Positions 51,800 through 60,921 of a stretch of 64,000 nucleotides of DNA are shown here, in pieces. The notes under the pieces were generated by a model, which was not told where the DNA came from, searched no databases, and worked only from the letters and a program-made list of their open reading frames with translations. The stretch comes from Scopulibacillus daqui (GTDB lineage Bacteria; Bacillota; Bacilli; Bacillales; Sporolactobacillaceae). The translations under genes and the position numbers were made by a program. How positions within the stretch are numbered: position 1 is the first letter of the stretch; every line of letters begins with the position of its first letter. The stretch lies in assembly GCF_016908855.1 (NCBI RefSeq), contig NZ_JAFBER010000001.1, positions 1 through 64,000 on the forward strand. The letters are read 5' to 3'.

Positions 51800-52250
51800 A
51801 AAATACCATAGCGGGCTTGAGTGATGCGAAAATAGGCCTGAATCTGAAATGGCTGAGGCTTACGGGGATTGATTCAAATGCAAAGGGTATTTTCCAGTCA
51901 ACACACATGTCAGATGAAACGATGGAAGATTTTTAATATTTTTTGAATGTTCTGTCCTATTTGGGATTGCATTGAAAACAGATGAAGACCGTTCTTATAA
52001 CTTTCGGTGCAAACCGATACAGATGGCACACCCGACATGTGAAAAGGGGGAGGTACATTCAGCATTTAAGGTTGGACTAGTTGTCTTGCCTTATGGCAGC
52101 CGGGAATTTGTACAGGCTTATGGTTAACAATTGCCAGCAGCCTTTTTAGGGAAACAAAAAGTTGTCTCAGTTGGTTTAGAGCATGGTTGGAAAGGGTATA
52201 GTGTCTTATATTCCTAAGGGGCATTTGAACATAGTTTCTCAATAATGACG
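51800..52250 (+). other. Gene-poor stretch, possibly decayed coding sequence
   Basis: A 570-bp gap whose plus-strand frames hold several codon-like runs interrupted by stops. Examples are GLSDAKIGLNLKWLRLTGID, MAHPTCEKGEVHSAFKVG followed by VVLPYGSREFVQAYG, and, after a stop, QLPAAFLGKQKVVSVGLEHG. The composition differs from the very AT-rich non-coding gaps nearby. This may be a relic gene, but I cannot name it. Confidence 0.3.
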
Positions 52251-52320
52251 GTTATTTTTATAACATATTTAAAATAAATATATTTTTATACCTTAATTTT
52301 TTGTTAAAAGGATGATGACT

Positions 52321-52458
52321 ATGTGGATTCGCTGGATTGGTTATATTATTTCAACATTCTTTTCAGTAACAGCAGCATTGCTGGTTATTTTTCAAGGATA
52401 TAATATAGGTGATGCATTTATAGACTTCTTAAGGGAGTTCTTTCAAAATAAATCGTAA
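52321..52458 (+). CDS. 45-residue single-helix membrane peptide
   Basis: MWIRWIGYIISTFFSVTAAL begins a peptide with one hydrophobic helix (residues 3-24) and an amphipathic tail ending in REFFQNKS. AAAGGATGATGACT before the ATG is a fair binding site and a clear terminator follows 40 bp later, which supports a real small gene. No family recognised. Confidence 0.5.
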   Translation: MWIRWIGYIISTFFSVTAALLVIFQGYNIGDAFIDFLREFFQNKS

Positions 52459-52500
52459 GAAAAATATCTAAAACTTTATACCTTGTGATTGACTTATTCA

Positions 52501-52526
52501 AAAGTCTCCTTATTGAGGGAGGCTTT
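52501..52526 (+). terminator. Terminator after the small membrane peptide
   Basis: AAAGTCTCC pairs with GGAGGCTTT (one wobble), 8-nt loop, then T run. Confidence 0.8.
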
Positions 52527-52587
52527 TTTTCATAAAAAATAACAGCTTGTTCTAAAATTCTTGCATCAAGACTAAACTATAGTATGT

Positions 52588-52629
52588 ATGTTCAAAAAGC
52601 GCTCATCATCTCCCGGACTTTTTGAACAT
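52588..52629. repeat. 12-bp inverted repeat in the yhfN leader
   Basis: ATGTTCAAAAAG (52588-52599) and CTTTTTGAACAT (52618-52629) are perfect inverse copies with an 18-bp centre, 34 bp before the yhfN start. A regulator site or an mRNA hairpin near the ribosome binding site. Confidence 0.5.
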
Positions 52630-52662
52630 CTTTTAAACAGGTGTCCAGAAGGAGGGGGCAGT

Positions 52663-53946
52663 TTGAAAAAAGTTGCATGGTGGTTCTTAGGCATATATAT
52701 CATTTATCTGATTCTTATAGCTTTATACTTTTTTGTCTGGACGTCGCCGGGGGTGCCTCCGCAATTTAAAGGTACAGCAGCTGATCCTAATGTTTTCATG
52801 ACGCATAAGCAAGTCGTATTAAGCCAAGATTATACAAGAATTCAAGATTGGATTAACTTTGCAACCATTCCTTTAGATTGGGGCATATATATTTTTGTTC
52901 TTGTTTTTGGTTTTTCGGCGTGGTTAAGGAACCGGTCGCATGAAGTCACGCGATTTTCATTTTTTCATATGGCCGTTTATTTTTTGACTTTATCGATTTT
53001 AGCTTGGTTAATCGCATTTCCAGGCGATTATTTGGCTCACCAAGTGTCAGTTCACTATGGTATATCTGTCCAGGGCTTTTCGAGTTGGCTCAGGGATAAT
53101 ATCACAAGCTTTTGGGTGAATTGGATTATTACATTTGTGTCAATTATTGTTATTTATTGTTTTATAAAAAAGTTTCCAAATAAATGGTGGCTGCCGGTTT
53201 GGCTATTGTCTATTCCGTTTGTTGTTTTCCTCATGTATATTCAGCCGGTTGTCATTGATCCTTTGTACAATCATTTTCACCCGCTGCCTGATGGGACATT
53301 AAAAAATGAAATTTTACATTTAGCCGATAAAGCGGATATTCCTGCGCACAATGTCTATGAAGTTGATATGTCGAAGAAAACAAACGCTTTAAATGCCTAT
53401 GTAAACGGCATCGGTTCGAACTTGCGGATTGTACTTTGGGATACGACGGTTCATCGGCTGAATCATCGTGAAGTCCTGTTTATCATGGCTCATGAAATGG
53501 GGCATTATGTCATGAACCATCTGTTTCTAAGTATGATCGGAACGATATTCTTATCGCTTGCGGGTCTTTACTTAACATCAAAACTGTTTAGAGGCGCCGT
53601 TTCGCATTGGGGGGCCGCCCTTGGCATTAAAAACCCCGGCGATATCGCTTCATTACCCATTTTACTGTTGATTTTCTCTCTGCTTAATTTTATCGGTTCA
53701 CCGCTTGAATCAGCGGTTTCCCGGCATTATGAACATCAAGCCGATCAATATGCCATTAAAATGACTCAAGATAAAGAAGCGGGTGTCACCGCTTTTCAAA
53801 AGTTAACAGTTAACGGTCTCAGCGATGTGAACCCTCCAGCGCTAGTTAAATTTTTTAATTATGATCATCCGACAACCCTTGAAAGAATAGAATTTATTGA
53901 GCATTATCCGATTAAACACCATAAGACGAATCATCATAAAGATTGA
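52663..53946 (+). CDS. yhfN: M48-family membrane metalloprotease YhfN (CAAX/Ste24-like)
   Basis: A 427-residue zinc protease of the Ste24 group (B. subtilis YhfN has 426). Seven predicted helices; zinc motif MAHEMGHYVMNH (HExxH, ~residue 281), third ligand Glu in SRHYEHQADQYA, and the C-terminal FNYDHPTTLERIEF typical of Ste24. It probably degrades or trims membrane proteins. Start TTG 52663 follows AAGGAGGGGGCAGT; the ATG at 52588 would add 25 residues from the inverted-repeat region and lacks a binding site. yhfN lies a few genes after lplJ in B. subtilis; here the paa island separates them. Confidence 0.93.
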   Translation: MKKVAWWFLGIYIIYLILIALYFFVWTSPGVPPQFKGTAADPNVFMTHKQVVLSQDYTRIQDWINFATIPLDWGIYIFVLVFGFSAWLRNRSHEVTRFSFFHMAVYFLTLSILAWLIAFPGDYLAHQVSVHYGISVQGFSSWLRDNITSFWVNWIITFVSIIVIYCFIKKFPNKWWLPVWLLSIPFVVFLMYIQPVVIDPLYNHFHPLPDGTLKNEILHLADKADIPAHNVYEVDMSKKTNALNAYVNGIGSNLRIVLWDTTVHRLNHREVLFIMAHEMGHYVMNHLFLSMIGTIFLSLAGLYLTSKLFRGAVSHWGAALGIKNPGDIASLPILLLIFSLLNFIGSPLESAVSRHYEHQADQYAIKMTQDKEAGVTAFQKLTVNGLSDVNPPALVKFFNYDHPTTLERIEFIEHYPIKHHKTNHHKD

Positions 53947-53961
53947 TTTAAATCGCAACAG

Positions 53962-53985
53962 GTCAGGTATCAATTGGTGCCTGAC
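53962..53985 (+). terminator. yhfN terminator
   Basis: GTCAGG (53962-53967) pairs with CCTGAC (53980-53985), followed by TTTTATT. Confidence 0.6.
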
Positions 53986-54160
53986 TTTTATTGCACATCA
54001 GGACTATTTTTATTCATAAATTGATTGATATCTGATAAAATTCTATTCGGCAGTTAATCATTCTTCTCTCATAAATGTTGATATTTGTTCCTTTTTTGTT
54101 ACCCTTTTTACCAATAAATGCATTAAACTAAACTTAATGATTCGAGAAAAGGAGATTCAT

Positions 54161-55051
54161 ATGGGGAAAGGGAGAAAAATGCTGAAATGGCGCGAAGTCG
54201 CTATATTAACAGTCGCTGCGCTTGTGATTTTTATTGTCGGTTTCGCAAATTTTGGCGATAGAGATGTATCCGCTGAAGCTAAAAATATGGGCCCGCCAAA
54301 AAAGGCAGTGGCTTTAGAGCAGGCGTCTGAACTGAAAAAGCAAATTAAAGGTTCCAATCTCGGCCGTTCTATCGATGAAAAGGCCAGTAAACAAGCACAT
54401 GAAAAAGTGGTTTACTTAACGTTTGATGACGGCCCGTCGCCGGATGTCAACAAGTTAATGGATACTTTAAATAAGTATCATGCGAAAGCAACATTTTTCA
54501 TGTTGGCGCCTAATATTAAAAAGCATCCTGAAGCGGTTAAAAGAATGGCGAAAGAAGGTTTCGGCCTCGGACTTCACGGTGTTACACACGATCCAAATAA
54601 ATTCTATCGTTCAGGGAAGAGCGCTTTGCATGAAATGGAGCAGGATCAGAAAGTTTTAGAGGACATAACGGGCATCAAAACACATATGGTTCGGACGCCT
54701 TACGGCAGTTTTCCATATTTGCGCGAATCTGACCGCAGTTTGATGGAATCACACGGATTTAAAATTTGGGACTGGGATATTGACAGCGAAGACTGGGAGT
54801 TAAAAAGCAGGCAGTATGTTCCAAAGGTCATCAATAGCTTAAACAGTATAGAAAAGGCGGGAAGAACCCCTGTCATTTTATTGCATGATCATGAAAACAG
54901 TGCCACACTTAAGTATTTGCCGGAACTGTTAAGCTATCTAAAACAGCATCATTACAAGATGAAAAGCCTCGATGATTCTATGAAACCAGTAACCTTTCAG
55001 TGTCATAACCGCTGTTATGCATACAGCCAAAAGCATAAATCAAACAGATAA
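54161..55051 (+). CDS. Membrane-anchored polysaccharide deacetylase
   Basis: A 296-residue CE4 (NodB-homology) enzyme that removes acetyl groups from N-acetylglucosamine or N-acetylmuramic acid in the wall. An N-terminal helix (~residues 9-28) anchors it outside. The NodB motifs are LTFDDGPSPDVN (metal Asp), HGVTHD (His ligands), RTPYGSFPYLR, WDWDIDSEDW and ILLHDHE. The His/Asp set is complete, so it should be active. ATG 54161 follows AAAAGGAGATTCAT. Followed by an LCP-family gene, consistent with envelope work. Confidence 0.9.
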   Translation: MGKGRKMLKWREVAILTVAALVIFIVGFANFGDRDVSAEAKNMGPPKKAVALEQASELKKQIKGSNLGRSIDEKASKQAHEKVVYLTFDDGPSPDVNKLMDTLNKYHAKATFFMLAPNIKKHPEAVKRMAKEGFGLGLHGVTHDPNKFYRSGKSALHEMEQDQKVLEDITGIKTHMVRTPYGSFPYLRESDRSLMESHGFKIWDWDIDSEDWELKSRQYVPKVINSLNSIEKAGRTPVILLHDHENSATLKYLPELLSYLKQHHYKMKSLDDSMKPVTFQCHNRCYAYSQKHKSNR

Positions 55052-55109
55052 AAATGCTCATACATAACCATTCTTCTTTTTATGAAGACATCAAGAAAGG
55101 AAGTTTTAT

Positions 55110-56060
55110 GTGAAAAAAGCAGCGACTATCGGAGCTGTCATCTTGATTATATTGTTTTGCGGGACAACTGGTTATGCTTTTTATGTTTATCATTCTGTGC
55201 ATAATGCCATCAAAAAAGAAAGCAATGATCCATTAAAAAATCAACGCTTTAATAAAGATTTAGGAAAAAATCTTCAAGAGGATAAGCCTGTCTCCTTCCT
55301 GTTGTTAGGGGGAGATGAGCGCCAAAGCGATTCGGGCAGAACGGATACGATGGTTGTCGTCACCGTTAACCCGAAGCAAAAATCAATGAAAATGTTAAGC
55401 ATCCCCCGGGACACACTGACAGCTATTCCCGGGCACAAGCAAGATAAGATTAATGCCGCTTATGCTTACGGCGGTGTCGAGTTGTCTGTCAAAACAGTTG
55501 AAAGGATGCTTAAAATACCCATTGACTACTATATAAAGCTCAATATGGACGGTTTTAAAGATCTTATCGATGCTATCGGCGGCGTTACAGTCAGCAACGA
55601 TTTACCGTTCAGCTTTGGCGGCTATCATTTCAAAAAGGGGATGGTGAACCTTAACACAGGGGACAAAGCGCTTGCCTTTATAAGAATGAGAAAACAAGAT
55701 CCTAATGGCGATTTTGGACGTGAAGAACGCCAGCGAAAAGTTATTGCAGCGGTTGCGAAAAAAGAAATAAACCTTTCAGGGCTGAAAAATTTACCAAATA
55801 TATTAGGCGCATTAGGCAGCAACGTTAAAACTAATCTTACTCTTAATGATTTAGAAATGATTATAAAAGATAATAAAAGTGTCTCAAAAAATATTCAAAC
55901 GCTGCATTTAAAAGGAGAAGAGAAAATCATTAACGGTGTGTGGTATTATGATATCCCTAATGATGAATTAAATAGCGTCTCCGATGAATTGAGGAGCCAT
56001 CTCGATTTGCCTGAACGTGATAATCAAGACGGGAATCAAAAAAATCCACAAGGCTGTTAA
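55110..56060 (+). CDS. LytR-CpsA-Psr (LCP) family glycopolymer transferase
   Basis: LCP enzymes attach teichoic acid or other glycopolymers to peptidoglycan. The 316-residue protein has one N-terminal membrane helix (~4-26) and the LCP domain with LLLGGDERQSDSGRTDTMVV, the polyprenyl-phosphate binding SIPRDTLTAIPG, INAAYAYGG and FIRMRKQDPNGDFGREERQR. The Asp/Arg residues of the active site are kept. Start is GTG 55110 after GAAAGGAAGTTTTAT. It lies 58 bp after the deacetylase and 30 bp before the ykyA-like gene. Confidence 0.92.
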   Translation: MKKAATIGAVILIILFCGTTGYAFYVYHSVHNAIKKESNDPLKNQRFNKDLGKNLQEDKPVSFLLLGGDERQSDSGRTDTMVVVTVNPKQKSMKMLSIPRDTLTAIPGHKQDKINAAYAYGGVELSVKTVERMLKIPIDYYIKLNMDGFKDLIDAIGGVTVSNDLPFSFGGYHFKKGMVNLNTGDKALAFIRMRKQDPNGDFGREERQRKVIAAVAKKEINLSGLKNLPNILGALGSNVKTNLTLNDLEMIIKDNKSVSKNIQTLHLKGEEKIINGVWYYDIPNDELNSVSDELRSHLDLPERDNQDGNQKNPQGC

Positions 56061-56090
56061 TGTTCGTTGTTTTAAAAAGGGGACATATTT

Positions 56091-56768
56091 ATGTTTGTAC
56101 TGATAAAAAGATATATAGCGCCCGTTTCATTTATTGCCTTAGGCATTTTCGTTCTATCGGGGTGCGGATTTGCCGACAAAGATGTAAAAAAAATCTATGG
56201 TTATCTTGAAAAGAGCGCAAACATTGAACAAAACTTGAATGATATGCAAAAAGTGCTGATTAATAATCAAAAAAAAGAAAATAACATTTATAATAAAATT
56301 CTTAATCTCAAACTGGGTGACGGGAATCAAATTGAATCTCTTTCAAATCAGGCAGATAAGCTGAATGACAAATGTGAAGAGATCCTTAAAGAAGAGAAGA
56401 AAATGATTGACAGATCATATGAATATTACAAAAAAGCCGAACCCTTATTGAACCATTTAGATAAGGATGACCTTAAGGCTAAAGCGGATAACGTCTCAAA
56501 AACCGCTTCTCGCCGCTATGAAATGTTTGGCCGGTTGTATCGCGCTTATATTGATAACATCAATCTAAATAAAAACCTTTATACGCTGCTGCATGAAAAA
56601 AATTTGGATCAATCGGCCTATAAGAATCAAATCGATGAAATCAATAAAAAGTCAGAAGAAATTTCTAAACTCAGAGACACATTCAACCATTATACAACGG
56701 CGTACAATGAAGCAAAAATACAGTTGTATAATGCCGGTCATCTTAATGTTAAATATGATGATCAATAA
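56091..56768 (+). CDS. ykyA: YkyA-family lipoprotein
   Basis: A 225-residue lipoprotein with signal peptide and lipobox LSGC (Cys25), followed by an almost wholly helical, Lys/Asn/Glu-rich body (YGYLEKSANIEQNLNDMQKV ... YNEAKIQLYNAGH) with long coiled coils. It matches the YkyA family of putative wall-binding lipoproteins, whose role is not known. ATG 56091 follows AAAAAGGGGACATATTT. Directly downstream of the LCP gene, so probably part of the same envelope operon. Confidence 0.85.
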   Translation: MFVLIKRYIAPVSFIALGIFVLSGCGFADKDVKKIYGYLEKSANIEQNLNDMQKVLINNQKKENNIYNKILNLKLGDGNQIESLSNQADKLNDKCEEILKEEKKMIDRSYEYYKKAEPLLNHLDKDDLKAKADNVSKTASRRYEMFGRLYRAYIDNINLNKNLYTLLHEKNLDQSAYKNQIDEINKKSEEISKLRDTFNHYTTAYNEAKIQLYNAGHLNVKYDDQ

Positions 56769-56843
56769 AACGCTTGATAAAAAAATAACCGCTTGTTAGA
56801 ATAAAGGAAAGTGATCTGTAAAAATAAATATGCGTGATTTAGG

Positions 56844-56869
56844 AGGAGTCTGTCACAATGCAGACTCCT
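56844..56869 (+). terminator. Terminator after the ykyA-like gene
   Basis: AGGAGTCTG pairs with CAGACTCCT, 8-nt loop, then T run. Confidence 0.9.
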
Positions 56870-56996
56870 TTTTTGTCTTTATGGAATTCCAAATTAATCC
56901 ATTTTATGAGTCAGGGAGGTGCTCCTTTGAAATGAGTATGTTTTGAATAAACAAGGCCAGAATATCGAACATTAAAAGATTAGGAGGCGGATGATT

Positions 56997-58274
56997 TTGA
57001 CAAACGAAGCTATTATAGCCATCGGTATTTTTCTTATCACGTATGCATTTATTATTTCCGAGAAAATTCATCGTACCATTGTTGCCATGATTGGCGGCAT
57101 CTTAATGGTTGCATTTGGGATGGTCGATCAGGAGACGGCATTGCATCACATTGATTTTAATACAATCGGACTGTTAACAGGCATGATGATTATCGTGTCA
57201 ATAACAGCTGAAACCGGATTGTTTAAATATATTGCGATTTGGTCCGCCAAAAAAGTCAAAGGCCGGCCGCTTGCCATCCTTATTGTTTTGTCTCTGATCA
57301 CTGCTGTCGGATCAGCCTTTCTCGACAATGTCACGACAGTTCTGCTTATGGTTCCGGTAACATTCAGTATTACCCGGCAGCTTAATATTTCACCGATTCC
57401 GTTTCTTATCACAGAAATACTGATGTCCAACATTGGGGGAACGGCAACAATGATAGGCGATCCGCCAAATATTATGATTGGCAGCGCCGTTAAAGAACTG
57501 TCATTTATGGACTTTATTACGAACTTAGCCCCGGTTGTTTTGGTCATTATCATTGTGATTATGGCAATAATGGCTTTTTATTACCGAAAAAACATTCATA
57601 CAACTGAAGAAGCGCGAAATAGAATGATGAATCTTAATGAAAAAGATGAAATTACAGATAAACCGCTTATGATAAAATCGATTATTGTTTTGCTATTAAC
57701 TATTATTGGCTTTTTCTTGCATCAAATAGCAGGGATAGAGTCAGCAACGGTCGCGCTTGCCGGAGCCTTTTTATTGCTGCTTTTGGCTGGAGAGCATCAT
57801 CTTGAAAATGCCTTAAGCAAAGTTGAATGGACAACCATTTTCTTTTTCATTGGTTTGTTTGTTCTTGTTTCCGGTCTTGTCGAAACGGGAGTAATTAAAC
57901 AGTTAGCGGCAAATGCTATTGATTTAACAGGAGGAAACGTCACCGCCAGCGCATTTCTTGTCTTATGGTTGAGCGCCATTGCTTCGGCATTCGTTGATAA
58001 TATTCCTTTTGTTGCAACGATGATCCCGTTAATTCAGCAAATGGGCGAGATGGGCATCAATGATTTGAATCCGTTATGGTGGAGTTTAGCTCTTGGCGCA
58101 TGTCTCGGCGGAAATGGAACGCTGATTGGGGCCAGTGCAAACGTCATTGTTGCAGGATTAGCCGGAAAAGAAGGATACAAAATTTCCTTTATTAAATTTA
58201 TGGCTGTCGGTCTGCCAATCATGCTGATCACGGTCGCTATCTCTATGGGATATATCTATTTACGTTATTTATAG
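56997..58274 (+). CDS. ArsB/NhaD-family anion or Na+/H+ transporter
   Basis: A 425-residue carrier with about eleven helices in two similar halves. Both halves carry the family's loop: DNVTTVLLMVPVTFSI followed by GGTATMIGDPPNIMIGSA, and DNIPFVATMIPLIQQM followed by GGNGTLIGASANVIVAGLAG. The P-type loops GDPPN and GASAN mark the substrate site of the ion-transporter superfamily. Arsenite, an organic anion or Na+ could be the substrate; no ars genes are near. TTG 56997 has ideal spacing to AGGAGG; ATG 56991 is the alternative (two residues longer). Confidence 0.85.
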   Translation: MTNEAIIAIGIFLITYAFIISEKIHRTIVAMIGGILMVAFGMVDQETALHHIDFNTIGLLTGMMIIVSITAETGLFKYIAIWSAKKVKGRPLAILIVLSLITAVGSAFLDNVTTVLLMVPVTFSITRQLNISPIPFLITEILMSNIGGTATMIGDPPNIMIGSAVKELSFMDFITNLAPVVLVIIIVIMAIMAFYYRKNIHTTEEARNRMMNLNEKDEITDKPLMIKSIIVLLLTIIGFFLHQIAGIESATVALAGAFLLLLLAGEHHLENALSKVEWTTIFFFIGLFVLVSGLVETGVIKQLAANAIDLTGGNVTASAFLVLWLSAIASAFVDNIPFVATMIPLIQQMGEMGINDLNPLWWSLALGACLGGNGTLIGASANVIVAGLAGKEGYKISFIKFMAVGLPIMLITVAISMGYIYLRYL

Positions 58275-58334
58275 GGGTCTGCCTCTGTGAATTTGTGGAA
58301 AATGTGAATGCATTTAAAGAATGGAGGGAGCCTT

Positions 58335-58616
58335 TTGAAAGTCCATTACAAAGTGTTTGATTCGCTGGCAGCGATTGAAGAAAAACCAAACGATCAAGAT
58401 ATTGAATTTATCATTGAAACAAAAAATGAGAAAGCGTTTAATAAGCTGCATGAAGTCAGGAAATTTTTTGAAAGTGATAAAGTCCTTACGGATGTGCTAT
58501 TTTACACACTTGGTGATCATTCCTTTCAAGTGATTGTTCGTCGGGATTCTTATACAGCGTTTGTCCTTGGTTTGTTTGGGTTTCAATTGATAAAGCAAAT
58601 AGAATGGCGAGAATAG
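58335..58616 (+). CDS. Small conserved-looking protein of unknown function
   Basis: A 93-residue soluble alpha/beta protein (KVHYKVFDSLAAIEEKPNDQ ... DHSFQVIVRRDSYTAFVLGL). Start TTG 58335 follows GGAGGGAGCCTT. It lies 60 bp after the transporter and ends at a terminator. The predicted strand-helix pattern may be a ferredoxin-like fold, but no family is recognised. Confidence 0.6.
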   Translation: MKVHYKVFDSLAAIEEKPNDQDIEFIIETKNEKAFNKLHEVRKFFESDKVLTDVLFYTLGDHSFQVIVRRDSYTAFVLGLFGFQLIKQIEWRE

Positions 58617-58629
58617 CATGAAATGACAT

Positions 58630-58663
58630 AAGGTGTCCTTCCTGATACAAGGAAAGACACCTT
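58630..58663. terminator. Bidirectional terminator
   Basis: AAGGTGTC (58630-58637) pairs with GACACCTT (58656-58663), plus an inner TTCC/GGAA, then ATTTTTA. Confidence 0.85.
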
Positions 58664-58691
58664 ATTTTTAATGTATAATGCCTGGCTAAGA

Positions 58692-58901
58692 TTAAGGATT
58701 TCCAGAGGATTTGATCTTTCTTTTAACTTCCTCGGCATCTGTATCACTGTATATGTCTGTGTGATGGCCGCCAGTCGTTTTAGCAATAAAAGCTTTGGCT
58801 TCATTATAAGACATTCCAGATTGACTGTTCAGCCGTTTAACCTTCTCAATATCTGTGCCTGCTAATGTTAGCTTGCTTTTTTGGCTGGGGTAAATAGCCA
58901 T
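58692..58901 (-). CDS. Small acid-soluble-spore-protein-like protein
   Basis: A 69-residue hydrophilic protein: AGTDIEKVKRLNSQSGMSYN, then AFIAKTTGGHHTDIYS and DTDAEEVKRKIKSSG. The (A/S)GTD..EVK..N repeat-like pattern recalls gamma-type SASPs, but the second half is different and the match is tentative. ATG 58901 follows AGAGGTGATTTTA. No membrane segment or signal. Confidence 0.5.
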   Translation of the reverse strand: MAIYPSQKSKLTLAGTDIEKVKRLNSQSGMSYNEAKAFIAKTTGGHHTDIYSDTDAEEVKRKIKSSGNP

Positions 58902-59098
58902 TAAAATCACCTCTTTATTTTAGAGTGGCCGGAATTTAAGCTTTCATTCAGAAGTGAAATGTCTTTATACATTCAGTTCAATATATTTTTAAGCCGTCCA
59001 TTTCAAAAATTATGATAAACTAAAAATATAAGGATTTAACGATGAAAGCCTTATTGCGGCATCTACATATAACAATATTTTTAAAGGAGAGCAATAAA

Positions 59099-59779
59099 AT
59101 GGATCAACAAACATATGAAAAAAAAATGGTCGGAGAAAAAGCAGCGGAATATATTAAGGATGGTATGATTGTTGGTTTGGGAACAGGTTCGACAGTTGCC
59201 TTTACAACTAAAAAACTTGCCGACAGAATAAAAGCCGAAAATTTATCTATTCAAGCTGTTTCAACGTCACATGCAACATCGAAGTTAGCGGAATCGCTGG
59301 GCATTTCTTTGTTAGATCTCAACGATGTCCAAAAAATTGATTTGACGATTGATGGCTGTGATGAGTTTGATCCAGAGTTAAACGGTATAAAGGGCGGGGG
59401 CGGAGCGCTTTTATTTGAAAAAATTGTCGCTCAAGCTTCAGACAGAAATATTTGGGTCGCCGATGCAAGCAAAGCCGTTAACCAGTTAGGCGCATTTCCG
59501 TTGCCGGTTGAGGTGTTGCGTTTTGGCTGGCGGCATATGTTTCGCGCTATGGAAGAGAAAGGGCTTCATCCAAAGCTGCGCATGAATGGTGAAGAACCGT
59601 TTTTGACAGACAGCAAGAACTATATTCTTGATTGTCATGCCAAAGCAATTGATGATGCGAAAGCCCTTGCCGGGTGGCTTAATGCTTTGCCGGGGGTTGT
59701 CGAAAATGGTTTGTTTATAAATATTTGCGATCAAGTTTTGGCCGCAGATCATGACAAAGTTAAAGTGATTAACCGGTAA
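59099..59779 (+). CDS. rpiA: Ribose-5-phosphate isomerase A
   Basis: RpiA interconverts ribose 5-phosphate and ribulose 5-phosphate in the pentose phosphate pathway. The 226-residue protein has VGLGTGSTVAFTTKKL (phosphate loop), STSHATSKLAESLGI, the active-site TIDGCDEFDPELNGIKGGGGAL (key part DGCDEFD and KGGGGAL) and VADASKAV. ATG 59099 follows AAAGGAGAGCAATAAA. B. subtilis uses the unrelated type B (YwlF) instead, so a type A gene here is a lineage marker. Confidence 0.95.
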   Translation: MDQQTYEKKMVGEKAAEYIKDGMIVGLGTGSTVAFTTKKLADRIKAENLSIQAVSTSHATSKLAESLGISLLDLNDVQKIDLTIDGCDEFDPELNGIKGGGGALLFEKIVAQASDRNIWVADASKAVNQLGAFPLPVEVLRFGWRHMFRAMEEKGLHPKLRMNGEEPFLTDSKNYILDCHAKAIDDAKALAGWLNALPGVVENGLFINICDQVLAADHDKVKVINR

Positions 59780-59823
59780 GTGAAAAGCATATATTGTGTG
59801 TAGACAATTTAGGGGGGATTAGG

Positions 59824-60912
59824 GTGCCGAAGAAGTTAACAGTAGCTGTTATATACGGCGGGAAGTCAGCTGAATACGATGTATCGCTGCAAACTGCTTT
59901 TTCAGTTATTAATGCCATGAATAAGGAGCATTATAATCTCATCCCGGTTCATATAACGAACAGCGGACGCTGGATTGAGGGACATGAAATAACTCAGCAG
60001 CTTGATTATAAAGAACAATTGCTTTTGGACGAGAACAGCCATCAATCGTATTCTAATAAATGGTTAACGCCGGCAGGCATTAATACACAAATTCAAAAGC
60101 CTGACATTGCCTTTCCTTTATTGCATGGTCCAAACGGCGAAGACGGCACTGTTCAGGGACTGCTTGAACTTCTTGATATTGCCTATGTTGGTTCCGGGGT
60201 TGTGGGTTCAGCAGCCGGAATGGATAAGGTTATTATGAAAGATATCTTTAAATCCCATGGCCTTAATCAGCCGCTCTATGTATCGGTGACGAAATATGAG
60301 TGGCAGCATCATAAACAACAAATGCTTAAAAAAATTGACAAAAATATCGGGATACCCTGTTTTATTAAACCTGCGAATAACGGCTCCAGCATTGGCATTA
60401 ATCAGTGCAAAACTTGGGATGAGATTGAAAAAGCTGTTGACGAAGCCTTTTATTATGATGAAAAAGTCATTATTGAAGAGAAAATCGCTGGCCGTGAAAT
60501 TGAGATTGGCGTTATCGGCAATGATGAGCTATCGGTATCTGTCCCTGGCGAAATTAAAACAAACGCTGATTATTATGATTATCAATCTAAATATCATGAT
60601 GGTGATACATCGCTGATTATCCCAGCGGATCTTAATGAACAAAAAAAGGCGGAAATTGAACAAACAGCAAAACAGGCCTTTCATTGTTTGGATTGCAAGG
60701 GGTTAGCGAGAGTTGATTTCTTTATGAGAGCATCTGACCAAGCGGTTTTGATTAATGAAATCAACACAATGCCGGGGTTTACACCGTACAGCATGTTTCC
60801 TCTTTTATGGAAGCATACAGGCGTAGATTATTCGGAGCTTATAGATAAACTGATTCGGTTGGGCATTGAACGCCATCAAAGGAAGAAAAGAATAAGGTAT
60901 AGACTTGAATAA
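59824..60912 (+). CDS. ddl: D-alanine--D-alanine ligase
   Basis: Ddl makes the D-Ala-D-Ala end of peptidoglycan precursors. The 362-residue ATP-grasp enzyme shows VIYGGKSAEYDVSLQTA at the N-terminus, FPLLHGPNGEDGTVQG, CFIKPANNGSSIGI (ATP loop), IEEKIAGREIEIGV and the metal/active-site GLARVDFFMR and LINEINTMPGFTPYSM. Start GTG 59824 follows GGGGGGATTAGG. D-Ala versus D-lactate specificity is not assigned. It converges on a small gene and is not with murF as in B. subtilis. Confidence 0.94.
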   Translation: MPKKLTVAVIYGGKSAEYDVSLQTAFSVINAMNKEHYNLIPVHITNSGRWIEGHEITQQLDYKEQLLLDENSHQSYSNKWLTPAGINTQIQKPDIAFPLLHGPNGEDGTVQGLLELLDIAYVGSGVVGSAAGMDKVIMKDIFKSHGLNQPLYVSVTKYEWQHHKQQMLKKIDKNIGIPCFIKPANNGSSIGINQCKTWDEIEKAVDEAFYYDEKVIIEEKIAGREIEIGVIGNDELSVSVPGEIKTNADYYDYQSKYHDGDTSLIIPADLNEQKKAEIEQTAKQAFHCLDCKGLARVDFFMRASDQAVLINEINTMPGFTPYSMFPLLWKHTGVDYSELIDKLIRLGIERHQRKKRIRYRLE

Positions 60913-60921
60913 TTAACTTTT

